Of a stretch of DNA of 40,425 nucleotides, positions 25,853 to 33,455 are shown piece after piece. A program made the position numbers and the translations under genes. Below the pieces are notes generated by a model. It saw nothing but the letters and a program-made list of their open reading frames with translations, ran no database searches and was not told the origin of the DNA. This DNA is from a virus: positions 1-40,425 of the IMG/VR virus record IMGVR_UViG_3300017770_003026; one strand, written 5' to 3'. Each line of letters starts with the position of its first letter. Positions within the stretch are counted from its first letter, which is position 1.

Positions 25853-26383
25853 ATGCTTATGAAAACAGACTCTTTCGGTATCCCACGATTCTCTAACAAG
25901 GATCTAGTAGATATGATCTATACAGGACATGCAGACAAAGTGCATGTAGTTCTGTGCGATCCAAGTGATGACGTGGAACAATTTAATAAGGCAATGGAAG
26001 AACAAGGCCTTAACAAATTACAAAAATATATTCCATTAGATGTAGATCAACAGACTTTTGACGGTGTATGTCAAAGTGAATGGTTTATGCCTGATGAATA
26101 CAAAGACATTAATGTATATGAATATGTACTAGGCAAAGCAGAAACACCCTGCCCACAACACGTACAAGATCGTATATGGGAAGAAATGGAAGCATATGGC
26201 GAACGTGATATGCACAATCTATTACGCTATATGATATATCTTGTAGACTTTATGCGTGAGAATGATATTGTATGGGGTGTAGGTAGAGGTAGTTCAGTAG
26301 CATCATATGTACTGTACATAATAGGAGTACACAAAATAAACTCAATCCAATATGACCTGGATTGGCGTGAGTTCCTTAGATAA
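25853..26383 (+). CDS. DNA polymerase III alpha-like fragment, 176 aa
   Basis: The C-terminal part reads DIVWGVGRGSSVASYVLYII, then GVHKINSIQYDLDWREFL. This matches the C-family polymerase (PolIII alpha) motif GPGRGSAAGS…LGITxIDPLxxxLLFERF, which forms part of the palm. The bacterial subunit has over 1000 residues and carries its catalytic aspartates beyond this segment, so this 176-residue protein cannot be a polymerase by itself. The N-terminal 100 residues show no PHP motif that I recognise. ATG at 25853 or 25859 is possible; neither has a ribosome site. It may be a relic, a binding module or a decoy of host polymerase (inference). Confidence 0.55.
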   Translation: MLMKTDSFGIPRFSNKDLVDMIYTGHADKVHVVLCDPSDDVEQFNKAMEEQGLNKLQKYIPLDVDQQTFDGVCQSEWFMPDEYKDINVYEYVLGKAETPCPQHVQDRIWEEMEAYGERDMHNLLRYMIYLVDFMRENDIVWGVGRGSSVASYVLYIIGVHKINSIQYDLDWREFLR

Positions 26384-26386
26384 ATA
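26379..26386 (+). promoter_or_regulatory. T4-type late promoter box GATAAATA
   Basis: GATAAATA followed by C (7 of 8), containing the TAA stop (26381-26383) of the upstream gene. Predicted start near 26392; leader about 22 nt with TTAGGAGAA before ATG 26414. Confidence 0.6.
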
Positions 26387-26413
26387 CGTATATAACCCCA
26401 TTAGGAGAATAAA

Positions 26414-26830
26414 ATGGCACTAAAAGGTAACAGCAGAAAAACTTATAAAACCATGCGTGGTAAAATGGTCGATATGGATCTTTTACAAGCACGTAACGAA
26501 TTAACACCAGCAGTAGGTAATGCAAGAGTAAATGCACGTGGTGATGAAATTGGCCCAGGTGGCAAAATCATTAAGAAGCGTGAAGAACTTATGCGTGAGT
26601 ACTACGAAACAAACAATGCTATAGCACACGAAGAAATGCCTGGCAGATCACCAGCACCTATACAAGCAGATGAAGTTGTAGAAGAAAAGCCTAAAGCAAA
26701 AAAGCAAACTAGAGCGCAAGCAAAAGTTGAACAGGCTCCAGAACCTACTGCAAAAGAAGCAGAAGAATTTGGCGATGATCAAGAATGGATCGAAGACGAC
26801 AACGGAAATTTTGTACCAAAAGGTGAGTAG
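26414..26830 (+). CDS. hypothetical late protein with charged low-complexity tail, 138 aa
   Basis: The N-terminal 75 residues (MALKGNSRKTYKTMRGKMVD; VGNARVNARGDEIGPGGKII) look conserved and basic. The tail from about residue 85 is a Pro/Ala/Lys/Glu-rich linker (KPKAKKQTRAQAKVEQAPEP) ending in the acidic stretch FGDDQEWIEDDNGNFV. No domain recognised. The late box and ribosome site indicate a virion or head/tail assembly protein. The stop TAG directly abuts the ATG of the oxygenase gene. Confidence 0.6.
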   Translation: MALKGNSRKTYKTMRGKMVDMDLLQARNELTPAVGNARVNARGDEIGPGGKIIKKREELMREYYETNNAIAHEEMPGRSPAPIQADEVVEEKPKAKKQTRAQAKVEQAPEPTAKEAEEFGDDQEWIEDDNGNFVPKGE

Positions 26831-27415
26831 ATGCTACCCAGTTTTATTGAGGAGTACGAGCTCAACGATAAATCAATTTGCAATGCATTATTAGGTCTTT
26901 ATCAAGAAGGCTATAAAAGAGGTTTAACGAATGACGGTGTTGTTGGAGACTCAGACACCGTTGATCATTCTACAAAGAAAAGTGTAGACTTTCCAATGCA
27001 TGAAGCAGAAAAACTTGGCCCTGCAGAAATGTTTAAGTGGCCAGACTATCACACAGAACTGTGTGGATTTATTGATCAATATTTAGAAAAGTATCAAACT
27101 TTAAAGTTTGCTGGTAAACTTGCAATGCAACAGTTACCACAAATACAATGCTATGAACCAGGAGATGGTTTTTATAAATGGCATTGTGATGGTACACAAC
27201 TTTCATGTGATAGAGCTCTAGTGTATATGACTTACTTAAATGATGTGCCAGATGGGGGTACTGAGTTTATGCACCAAGAGATAACTACAAAAGCAGTAAA
27301 AGGCAAAACAGTTATTTGGCCTGCGGGACTTACACATATACACCGTGGACAAATAGCAAAAGAAGATACAAAATATATTATCACCGGATGGCTCTGGTGG
27401 GACAACACAAAATAA
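26831..27415 (+). CDS. 2-oxoglutarate/Fe(II)-dependent oxygenase, prolyl-4-hydroxylase-like
   Basis: A 194-aa double-stranded beta-helix enzyme. The iron ligands are visible: WHCDG (H118, D120) and a distal histidine in WPAGLTHIHRG (H169 or H171). K181 in TKYIITGW is placed to bind 2-oxoglutarate, and YLNDVPDGGTEF matches the prolyl-4-hydroxylase core. Such enzymes hydroxylate proline or other residues using O2 and 2-oxoglutarate. Start is the ATG immediately after the upstream stop, behind GGTGAG. Its place between late structural genes and the co-chaperonin suggests a virion protein substrate (inference). It adds another iron-dependent protein to this genome. Confidence 0.85.
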   Translation: MLPSFIEEYELNDKSICNALLGLYQEGYKRGLTNDGVVGDSDTVDHSTKKSVDFPMHEAEKLGPAEMFKWPDYHTELCGFIDQYLEKYQTLKFAGKLAMQQLPQIQCYEPGDGFYKWHCDGTQLSCDRALVYMTYLNDVPDGGTEFMHQEITTKAVKGKTVIWPAGLTHIHRGQIAKEDTKYIITGWLWWDNTK

Positions 27416-27425
27416 GAGGAAAACA

Positions 27426-27833
27426 ATGCCAACTAATGTAAACGCAATAAAAGGTAATTTAAGAGCAATCGGTAAGCGAGTACTTGTAACTGATATGCAC
27501 TTTGGTGAACAAGTTACTAGAGGTGGAATTATTATCGCAGGCGACGACGGTAAACAGCGTGGCATATATCCACGTTGGGCTAGAGTTTATTCTAAAGGAC
27601 CTGAGAACAATGATCCGTACGAAAAGAATCAATGGGTTCTAATTGAACATGGACGTTGGACACGTGGTATGAAAGTTGAAACAGACGACGAAGGCGAAAT
27701 TACAATTCATATGGTAGACGATGAATGTATACTAGCAATGGCAGACGAAAAACCAAACGATCATCAAATTGGCGACGAAACAGCCAACGGTGGATCAGTA
27801 GATATCAATCCACAAGATTTCATAAACGCATAA
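27426..27833 (+). CDS. GroES / gp31-like co-chaperonin
   Basis: The 135-aa protein begins with IGKRVLVTDMHFGEQVTRGG, the first strand and start of the mobile loop of GroES-type proteins, and continues with IIAGDDGKQRGIYPRWARVY, SKGPEN and YEKNQWVLIEHGRWTRGM. This is the GroES barrel with an IIxAGD-like loop for docking to host GroEL. T4 gp31 plays this role so that GroEL can fold the major capsid protein. The acidic C-terminal tail (about 115-135) is extra to the GroES core. Ribosome site AGAGGAAA lies close upstream. Confidence 0.8.
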   Translation: MPTNVNAIKGNLRAIGKRVLVTDMHFGEQVTRGGIIIAGDDGKQRGIYPRWARVYSKGPENNDPYEKNQWVLIEHGRWTRGMKVETDDEGEITIHMVDDECILAMADEKPNDHQIGDETANGGSVDINPQDFINA

Positions 27834-27841
27834 GGAAACAA

Positions 27842-28195
27842 ATGACAAACGTATTTGAAGATATTAATAAATTCGCAACGGCATGCGATCAAGCACCAAG
27901 CGAAGCAAACTATAAGATGTATCTTGATTTAATTCGAGAAGAAGTAGGCGAACTAGAAGATGCTATTGCAGACAACGACAGAATTGAACAGTTAGATGCA
28001 TTGATTGATATCTTAGTTGTTACAATAGGTGCAGTTCGAGCAGGCGGAATGAACGCCGAAGGTGCATGGAAAGAAGTAATGGACACAAACTTTGCTAAAA
28101 TAGATCCAACTACAGGCAAAGTTATTAAACGTGAAGATGGTAAAGTACTAAAGCCAGAAGGCTGGAAAGCACCTGAACTTACCAATTTTATCTAA
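27842..28195 (+). CDS. mazG: MazG-like nucleotide pyrophosphohydrolase
   Basis: Start taken at ATG 27842 after AAGGAAAC; an upstream in-frame start overlaps the co-chaperonin gene heavily. The 117-aa all-alpha protein has the MazG metal motif REEVGELEDAI (EExxE at residues 33-37) and LDALIDILVVTIGA (D52, D56), which bind Mg2+. Such enzymes hydrolyse (d)NTPs or related nucleotides; phage versions are thought to tune nucleotide pools or starvation signals. The C-terminal part (PTTGKVIKREDGKVLKPEGW) resembles the substrate-pocket tail of phage MazG proteins. Last gene before the 28212 promoter. Confidence 0.8.
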   Translation: MTNVFEDINKFATACDQAPSEANYKMYLDLIREEVGELEDAIADNDRIEQLDALIDILVVTIGAVRAGGMNAEGAWKEVMDTNFAKIDPTTGKVIKREDGKVLKPEGWKAPELTNFI

Positions 28196-28211
28196 AAACT
28201 TAAAATAATAC

Positions 28212-28240
28212 TTGACTCCTAACAGTTTATGCGTTATAAT
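28212..28240 (+). promoter_or_regulatory. sigma70-type promoter TTGACT-N17-TATAAT
   Basis: The -35 TTGACT (28212-28217) and perfect -10 TATAAT (28235-28240) have a 17-bp spacer. Predicted start near 28247, leader about 17 nt with TAGGAGA before ATG 28264. It heads sixteen tightly packed genes reaching sufE at 36359 and is overlapped by an inverted repeat. Confidence 0.8.
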
Positions 28241-28256
28241 ATGTATAAACGTTAGG
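28218..28256. promoter_or_regulatory. operator-like inverted repeat spanning the -10 box
   Basis: The left arm CCTAAC-A-GTTTAT (28218-28230) and right arm ATAAACGTTAGG (28245-28256) are exact inverse complements apart from one extra A at 28224. The 14-bp centre holds the -10 TATAAT, and the right arm covers the start point and part of the ribosome site. Because the left arm lies upstream of the start, an RNA hairpin is not expected from this promoter. A dimeric repressor or activator site is the simplest reading (inference). Confidence 0.55.
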
Positions 28257-28263
28257 AGATTCT

Positions 28264-28422
28264 ATGAAAATATCATCGCAAACAAGCGGTATTGGTACTA
28301 CCGGTGCAACAGGCGTAGCCCTATTAGTACTACATTTAAGCGGATACATTACAGGTTGGGGCTGGCCTTTGCTATATGTAATGTTAATTATTTCAGGCAT
28401 TGGACAAGAGAATAGGAAATAA
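28264..28422 (+). CDS. small membrane protein, 52 aa
   Basis: ATG 28264 follows TAGGAGATTCT; stop TAA 28420-28422. Residues 1-12 are polar (MKISSQTSGIGT); residues 13-30 (TGATGVALLVLHLSGYIT) and 32-47 (WGWPLLYVMLIISGIG) are hydrophobic, giving one or two transmembrane helices. It is the first gene of the long operon and lies only 2 nt before the exonuclease gene. Early-expressed small membrane proteins of phages often act on host envelope or superinfection, but nothing here specifies a role. Confidence 0.6.
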   Translation: MKISSQTSGIGTTGATGVALLVLHLSGYITGWGWPLLYVMLIISGIGQENRK

Positions 28423-28424
28423 AA

Positions 28425-28961
28425 ATGGCTATTCACGCAACAATTGACTTAGAAACTATTGATACAAAGCCAGGTGCTACTGTATTAAGTCTAGGTGGTG
28501 TTAAGTTTGATCCAAAAACTAACGGCGAACCGCACTCAGAATTCTATATTAAAATTAGCATAGACGACCAAGATAGGTTAGGTCGCAGTGCAAGTGACGA
28601 CACCATAGAGTGGTGGGCGAAACAAAAACCGGAGATACGTGAAGAAGCGTTTGACCAAACAGGAGCAGTTACAGTAGATGAGGCTTTAAAGCAAATTAGT
28701 AAGTTTAGTGTTGGTGTTGATACGTTTTGGGGACAAGGATACGGTTTTGACTATACCATTATGGAAGACATGTTCCGCCAAGGCGGAAAACCTATTCCGT
28801 GGAACTTCTGGCAAATAAGAGATTCTAGAACACTTTTTGCATGTTGCGAGAAAGATCCACGTAAAGCAATACAAAACGATTTGCATAACGCACTAGCGGA
28901 TGCTTATTATCAATCAAAAGCAATCCAGGTTGCGTACAAGGAGTTAGGAGTACAAAGGTGA
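28425..28961 (+). CDS. DEDDh 3'-5' exonuclease (DexA/RNase T-like)
   Basis: The 178-aa protein shows all five DEDDh catalytic positions: D8 and E10 in ATIDLET, D109 in GYGFDYTIMED, and H154 and D159 in HNALADAYYQ. The tryptophan-rich part (DTIEWWAKQ, near residues 59-67) is typical of phage and bacterial Rv2179c/DexA-like exonucleases. It degrades DNA or RNA from the 3' end, perhaps recycling host nucleic acid. The stop TGA overlaps the GTG of the following small gene. Specificity between DNA and RNA cannot be decided from sequence. Confidence 0.8.
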   Translation: MAIHATIDLETIDTKPGATVLSLGGVKFDPKTNGEPHSEFYIKISIDDQDRLGRSASDDTIEWWAKQKPEIREEAFDQTGAVTVDEALKQISKFSVGVDTFWGQGYGFDYTIMEDMFRQGGKPIPWNFWQIRDSRTLFACCEKDPRKAIQNDLHNALADAYYQSKAIQVAYKELGVQR

Positions 28962-29137
28962 AACGTGTAGCAAAAGAGGAGACCGCAGACGATAGACTCG
29001 TCCAAGAATATTTAAAAAACGGCGGAAAGATAACCTACTACGAAGCAGGACAACGTTCTGAAGAAATTGATTACAAAGGCGGATTTTACGCAAGACGTAA
29101 AAAGAAGAAAGAAGCCAAAGAACGCGGAGACGAATAA
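28958..29137 (+). CDS. hypothetical basic protein, 59 aa, GTG start
   Basis: GTG 28958 overlaps the exonuclease stop (GTGA) and follows TTAGGAGTACAAAG, a good ribosome site. The protein (MKRVAKEETADDRLVQEYLK with GTG read as Met, then NGGKITYYEAGQRSEEIDYK) ends in the strongly basic RRKKKKEAKERGDE. No domain recognised. Overlap with the upstream stop, protein-like composition and the 1-nt gap to the next start support it as a real operon member. Confidence 0.6.
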   Translation: MKRVAKEETADDRLVQEYLKNGGKITYYEAGQRSEEIDYKGGFYARRKKKKEAKERGDE

Positions 29138-29138
29138 T

Positions 29139-29303
29139 TTGATTAGATGGTATGACTATCCGGCGGCAGTAGTATACGCATATCTTATTATGTATTTCTT
29201 CTTTACAATTCCTATCTTTGGTGCTATACTAGCATATATGATATACGAATACTTGTGGGGACATATGTATTGTCAATTTAGATTACAACAGGAAAACAGA
29301 TGA
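29139..29303 (+). CDS. small two-transmembrane protein, 54 aa
   Basis: Start placed at TTG 29139, 1 nt after the upstream stop and 10 nt after GGAG; an in-frame TTG at 29067 would overlap the previous gene by 71 nt. After IRWYDYP, nearly all of residues 8-42 are hydrophobic (AAVVYAYLIMYFFFTIPIFG, then AILAYMIYEYLWG). The end is polar. Its stop overlaps the clamp-loader ATG (ATGA). Membrane location is clear; function unknown. Confidence 0.5.
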   Translation: MIRWYDYPAAVVYAYLIMYFFFTIPIFGAILAYMIYEYLWGHMYCQFRLQQENR

Positions 29304-30214
29304 AAGAATTATGGGTAGAAAAGTATCGTCCGAAAACAGTAGATGGTTACGTATTTCGTGATGAAGCACAACGCAGTCAAGTAAAAAACTGGATTAAAGA
29401 AAAAACTATTCCGCATTTGCTGTTTAGTGGTAACGCAGGTATTGGTAAGACAACACTTGCTAAATTATTGTTTAATGAATTAGATTTGAATGACTTAGAC
29501 ATTTTAGAAATAAACGCATCGCGAACAAACTCAGTAGATGATGTACGTGATAAAATTGTAAACTTTGTACAGATGATCCCATTTGGGGACTTTAAGGTTG
29601 TATTACTAGATGAGGCAGACTATCTTAGCCCAAACGCTCAAGCGGCGTTGCGTGGTGTTATGGAAGAGTATCATACTACTTCTCGTTTCATTCTTACTTG
29701 TAACTATCCAAATCGTGTTATTCCCGCTTTGCATAGTAGGTGTCAAGGTTTTCACATTGCTAAAATTGACCAAACAGAGTTCACAGCTCGAGTCGCTGAA
29801 ATACTTATTACCGAAGGTGTTACTCCTGATTTGGATACGCTCGATACCTATGTAAAAGCAACATACCCTGACTTACGTAAGTGCATAAATATGGTACAGA
29901 TGAACGTGCAAGACGGATCACTACTTGCTCCTAATGAAGGAGATACAGGTGAAAGTGATTGGAAACTTGACATGGTTGAATTGTTTAAAGCAGGCAAGAT
30001 TCAAGAAGCACGTAAATTGCTATGTGGCGCTATTCGTCCTGAAGAGATGGAAGAAGTTTACCGATGGTTGTATGATAACATATCGCTGTTCGGAGATGAT
30101 ACCCAGCAGGATCAAGCAGTGCTAATTATTAAACAAGGACTGGTGGATCATACACTTGTTGTTGATCCGGAGATAAACTTAGCCGCAGTGCTAATTAAAC
30201 TAGCGAGGTTGTAG
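29300..30214 (+). CDS. sliding-clamp loader AAA+ subunit (T4 gp44-like)
   Basis: A 304-aa RFC-small-type AAA+ ATPase. Walker A GNAGIGKT is at residues 44-51, Walker B VVLLDEAD at 100-107, a sensor-1 asparagine in LTCNY (N135) and the arginine finger SRC at 146-148. [12 protein letters not shown] at the N-terminus is the classic clamp-loader opening. It would load the phage gp45-type sliding clamp onto primer-template DNA; the clamp and the small loader subunit are not in this window. The ATGA overlap with the preceding gene indicates coupled translation. Confidence 0.9.
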   Translation: MKELWVEKYRPKTVDGYVFRDEAQRSQVKNWIKEKTIPHLLFSGNAGIGKTTLAKLLFNELDLNDLDILEINASRTNSVDDVRDKIVNFVQMIPFGDFKVVLLDEADYLSPNAQAALRGVMEEYHTTSRFILTCNYPNRVIPALHSRCQGFHIAKIDQTEFTARVAEILITEGVTPDLDTLDTYVKATYPDLRKCINMVQMNVQDGSLLAPNEGDTGESDWKLDMVELFKAGKIQEARKLLCGAIRPEEMEEVYRWLYDNISLFGDDTQQDQAVLIIKQGLVDHTLVVDPEINLAAVLIKLARL

Positions 30215-30564
30215 TGACATACTTAGTAACAGACAACTGCATTAAATGCAAACATACAGACTGTGTAGCAGTCTGTCCAGTTGACTGCTTCTATGAGGCA
30301 GAAAACTTTCTCGCAATCAATCCTGAAGAATGTATTGACTGTGGAGTCTGTGTTCCAGAATGTCCAGTTGGTGCTATCTTTGAGGATACTGAATTGCGTA
30401 GTGAAGAACGAGAGAAGTGGGATGACATAAACCGTAAAGTTGTTGATTCAGGTGCTCCGGTACTTGCTGAACAAATTGCGCCTTTGGACGACCACGACAA
30501 ATGGGATGGATATCCTAACAAATATGAAGAGTTTGGTATTATACCTCTTAAGGAAATAAAATGA
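30214..30564 (+). CDS. fdxA: seven-iron ferredoxin (FdxA type, [3Fe-4S][4Fe-4S])
   Basis: GTG start sharing its G with the clamp-loader TAG stop. The first 60 residues show C9, C12, C17, C21, C25, then C40, C43, C46, C50, with [21 protein letters not shown] and [12 protein letters not shown]. The spacing equals that of Azotobacter ferredoxin I, where the equivalents of C9, C17 and C50 hold a [3Fe-4S] cluster and those of C21, C40, C43 and C46 a [4Fe-4S] cluster. The C-terminal tail with [13 protein letters not shown] also fits this family. It is a soluble low-potential electron carrier. It is itself a client of Fe-S assembly and lies 1.8 kb upstream of the phage suf genes in the same operon. 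Confidence 0.9.
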   Translation: MTYLVTDNCIKCKHTDCVAVCPVDCFYEAENFLAINPEECIDCGVCVPECPVGAIFEDTELRSEEREKWDDINRKVVDSGAPVLAEQIAPLDDHDKWDGYPNKYEEFGIIPLKEIK

Positions 30565-30752
30565 CGACACGAAACGATATAACTGGGGACGAACTAAGAA
30601 GCAAGACTCCTACAGAAAAGTATCGAGACAACTATGATAAAATCTTTGGCAACAAAGATCAAAAAATAAAACAACAAGATTTAACAGAGCTTAATGGCGA
30701 CGGTAATAGAGACCGTGGTCGCAATGGAGAGGATTTAAGTAAACATGGCTAA
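30561..30752 (+). CDS. hypothetical hydrophilic protein, 63 aa
   Basis: ATG 30561 overlaps the ferredoxin stop (ATGA). The product is very polar ([38 protein letters not shown]) and probably disordered, with no motif I recognise. It overlaps thyX by 8 nt. Its place between ferredoxin and thyX might hint at a link to one of them, but there is no direct evidence. Confidence 0.55.
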   Translation: MTTRNDITGDELRSKTPTEKYRDNYDKIFGNKDQKIKQQDLTELNGDGNRDRGRNGEDLSKHG

Positions 30753-31419
30753 ACTAGTAAGTTATTCGCAAGCAACACCAGAATTTGCACAAGAAGGTTT
30801 AACAGATCTTCAAGAGCTTGTTGCATTTTGTGCAAAGGTATCAAACCCTGCGGCACAAATTAATACAGAAACAAGTGAACGTTTGATTAAGTATTTGATC
30901 AAACATCAGCATTGGTCACCGTTAGAAATGGTAAATGCTGTAATTGAAATTGAAACTACAAGAGACATTGCACACCAAATTGTGCGACACAGAAGTTTTG
31001 CGTTTCAAGAATTCAGTCAACGCTATGCAGAGCCAGGTGAAATGGGCGAAGTGTTTATTACAAGTGAACCACGTATGCAGGATATTAAAAATAGACAAAA
31101 CTCTATTGAATTAGACTTGTCAGAAGATGGTATGGCTGAACTAGTAGTCAAGTGGGAAGAATTACAACAAGATGTAATTTATACATGTGGTCGTGCATAT
31201 GACTGGGCAATCGAAAATGGTATTGCTAAAGAAGTAGCACGTAAAGTATTGCCAGAAGGTCTTACTAAAACACGTTTGTATATGAACGGTACATTGCGTA
31301 GTTGGATACACTACATTGATTTACGCAGTGCTAATGGTACACAAAAAGAACATATGGATGTTGCAAAAGCATGTGCAACAGTAATAGCAGAAGTGTTTCC
31401 GATCGCAAAGAGTTTATGA
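30745..31419 (+). CDS. thyX: flavin-dependent thymidylate synthase
   Basis: The 224-aa protein contains the ThyX signature RHRxxSxxxxSQRY-type motif as RHRSFAFQEFSQRY at residues 81-94, which binds dUMP and FAD. Another conserved part is the C-terminal LPEGLTKTRLYMNGTLRSW followed by HYIDLR. ThyX methylates dUMP to dTMP using methylenetetrahydrofolate with FAD and NADPH. It works with the dCMP deaminase two genes downstream, which makes dUMP, to supply dTTP for phage DNA. Start ATG lies within the end of the previous gene. Confidence 0.95.
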   Translation: MAKLVSYSQATPEFAQEGLTDLQELVAFCAKVSNPAAQINTETSERLIKYLIKHQHWSPLEMVNAVIEIETTRDIAHQIVRHRSFAFQEFSQRYAEPGEMGEVFITSEPRMQDIKNRQNSIELDLSEDGMAELVVKWEELQQDVIYTCGRAYDWAIENGIAKEVARKVLPEGLTKTRLYMNGTLRSWIHYIDLRSANGTQKEHMDVAKACATVIAEVFPIAKSL

Positions 31420-31634
31420 TGGGAGCAAACTGGCAAGCTGATCCGCAGAGAACTGTTGAAGAAAAGTTTGCTTGGTGGCCTACACGCAGTGGGTCACATA
31501 AACTTATGTGGCTAACGCCGTACTATGTTCAACACACGTATTATGATGATTTAGGTAAACCTCCTATTAAAGGACGCAGTTGGGAATATATCTATACTAG
31601 AAACGAACACTTGATTGAGCAATTAAAAAGATGA
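31416..31634 (+). CDS. hypothetical protein, 72 aa
   Basis: ATG 31416 (followed by another ATG at 31419) overlaps the thyX stop. The protein is rich in tryptophan and tyrosine (MMGANWQADPQRTVEEKFAW; MWLTPYYVQHTYYDDLG) and seems well conserved in style, but I recognise no family. The stop overlaps the dCMP deaminase start (ATGA). Being sandwiched between thyX and dCMP deaminase suggests a role in pyrimidine metabolism or simple cotranscription. Confidence 0.6.
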   Translation: MMGANWQADPQRTVEEKFAWWPTRSGSHKLMWLTPYYVQHTYYDDLGKPPIKGRSWEYIYTRNEHLIEQLKR

Positions 31635-32038
31635 AGCAGAAGTTTATAGATGCATACATGGACGTAGCAGAAAGATTTGCACAGTTAAGTCATGCCAAAC
31701 GTTTACAAGTAGGTGCTGTTGTTGTTAAAGATGATCGCATTATTAGTATTGGTTATAATGGTATGCCCACAGGATGGGATAATACATGCGAAGATGAACA
31801 CTTTAAATCTAAGCCTGAAGTATTACATGCAGAAAGTAATGCTATTGCAAAGTTAGCAAGTTCACACGAAAGTGGTAAAAATGCCACATTACTGTGTACT
31901 CATGCTCCTTGTATCGAATGTGCTAAGTTAATATACCAGAGCGGTATAAGTACTGTATATTATAAAGATGCATATCGAAGTAGCGTAGGTATAGAATTTT
32001 TAAAGAAATCTAAAGTAAAGGTGATACATAATGATTGA
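31631..32038 (+). CDS. deoxycytidylate (dCMP) deaminase family protein
   Basis: The 135-aa protein has the zinc-dependent deaminase motifs HAESNAI (H66, catalytic E68) and APCIECAKL (C94, C97), plus the substrate-pocket segment [11 protein letters not shown] at residues 41-51. It converts dCMP to dUMP, the substrate of ThyX. Length and motif spacing match phage and bacterial dCMP deaminases (ComEB type). It overlaps sufB by 8 nt, which links the Fe-S operon to nucleotide synthesis genes in one transcript. Confidence 0.9.
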   Translation: MKQKFIDAYMDVAERFAQLSHAKRLQVGAVVVKDDRIISIGYNGMPTGWDNTCEDEHFKSKPEVLHAESNAIAKLASSHESGKNATLLCTHAPCIECAKLIYQSGISTVYYKDAYRSSVGIEFLKKSKVKVIHND

Positions 32039-33455
32039 AGAAAAAGAAGTTTCACAAGAGTATACTGCTGGTTGGTCTTCCAATGTAGAGACAGAATACC
32101 TTGGTAAGGGACTTTCTGAAGAAACAATTAGATTGATAAGCGATAAGAACAACGAGCCTGAGTGGTTATTAGAATGGCGACTTAAAGCGTTTACAGCCTT
32201 ACAGACTATGAAAGAACCTAATTGGGCAGAAGTAGATTATCCAAAAATTAAATATGATGAATTGTATTACCACAGTCGTCCTAAAAAATTACTAAACAGT
32301 TTGGACGAAGTAGATCCAGAAATTTTAGCAGACTTTGCTAAACTAGGTATTCCATTAGACGAACAAGCAAAACTAGCAGGTGTTGCTGTTGATGCAGTAT
32401 ACGACAGTGTAAGTGTTACAACTACTTTTAAAGATATACTTTTAGAAGACGGTGTAATATTTTGTAGTATTAGTGAAGCAGTAAAAGACTATCCAGACTT
32501 AGTTAAAAAGTATTTAGGCAGTGTTGTTCCACAAAAAGACAATTACTTTAGTTGTCTTAACAGTGCAGTATTTTCAGATGGTAGTTTTGTGTACATTCCA
32601 AAAGGCACAACGTGTCCAATGGAACTAAGCACATACTTTAGAATCAATGCTGAACACACAGGACAGTTTGAACGCACACTTATTATTGCAGACGACGATA
32701 GTTATGTAAGTTACTTAGAAGGTTGTACTGCACCAATGCGTGATGAAAATCAATTACATGCCGCAGTAGTAGAACTTGTTACTTTAGAAAATGCTGAAAT
32801 AAAATACAGCACAGTACAAAATTGGTACCCAGGCGATGAAAATGGCAAAGGCGGTATATACAATTTTGTAACTAAACGTGCAATGTGTAGAGGCAACAAC
32901 AGTCGTGTTACTTGGACACAAGTTGAAACAGGTAGTGCAGTTACTTGGAAGTACCCAAGTTGTATACTTAAAGGTGACGGCAGTGTAGGAGAGTTCTACA
33001 GTGTTGCAGTAACCAAAGGTAGACAACAAGCAGACACAGGAACAAAGATGTGGCACATTGGTAAGAATACCAAAAGCACTATTGTTTCAAAAGGCATTGG
33101 ATTAGGTTACAGTAAAAATACATACCGTGGCTTAGTTAAAATGGGTGCTGGTGCTGACAACGCAAAGAACTTTACACAGTGCGATAGTTTAATGATTGGT
33201 GGTAATAGTATTAGTAATACTATTCCGTATACTGATGTTGCTAATGAAACAGCACAAATTGAACACGAAGCAAGCACAGGTAAAGTAAGTGAAGAAGTGT
33301 TATACTACTTAATGAGTAGAGGATTAGATCCTGAACAAGCAGTTAGTACTATTGTTAACGGCTTCTGTGATTCAGTACTTAACACATTACCATTAGAGTT
33401 TGCCGCTGAAGCAAACAAATTATTAGAAGTCCAAATGGAAGGGAGTATAGGATGA
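32031..33455 (+). CDS. sufB: SufB, Fe-S cluster scaffold protein
   Basis: Full-length SufB of 474 aa. SufB forms the scaffold with SufC and SufD on which clusters are built from SufS-derived sulfur. Recognisable parts include [60 protein letters not shown] and the beta-helix core. C311 in [10 protein letters not shown] corresponds to the sulfur-accepting cysteine region of E. coli SufB, C384 in [10 protein letters not shown] to its essential cluster-site cysteine, and the IEHEAS motif at 410-415 supplies nearby His and Glu. No truncation or frameshift is seen, and AT-rich codon use matches neighbours. It starts inside the dCMP deaminase gene and overlaps the glutaredoxin by 4 nt. Confidence 0.95.
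   Translation: MIEEKEVSQEYTAGWSSNVETEYLGKGLSEETIRLISDKNNEPEWLLEWRLKAFTALQTMKEPNWAEVDYPKIKYDELYYHSRPKKLLNSLDEVDPEILADFAKLGIPLDEQAKLAGVAVDAVYDSVSVTTTFKDILLEDGVIFCSISEAVKDYPDLVKKYLGSVVPQKDNYFSCLNSAVFSDGSFVYIPKGTTCPMELSTYFRINAEHTGQFERTLIIADDDSYVSYLEGCTAPMRDENQLHAAVVELVTLENAEIKYSTVQNWYPGDENGKGGIYNFVTKRAMCRGNNSRVTWTQVETGSAVTWKYPSCILKGDGSVGEFYSVAVTKGRQQADTGTKMWHIGKNTKSTIVSKGIGLGYSKNTYRGLVKMGAGADNAKNFTQCDSLMIGGNSISNTIPYTDVANETAQIEHEASTGKVSEEVLYYLMSRGLDPEQAVSTIVNGFCDSVLNTLPLEFAAEANKLLEVQMEGSIG

Noticed and set aside
28212-28415. Alternative 67-codon frame overlapping the operator region and the small membrane gene
   Set aside because: It begins in the promoter itself with a non-ATG codon and no ribosome site, and its product is Arg/Asn-rich without protein-like pattern; the 52-aa frame fits the ribosome site.
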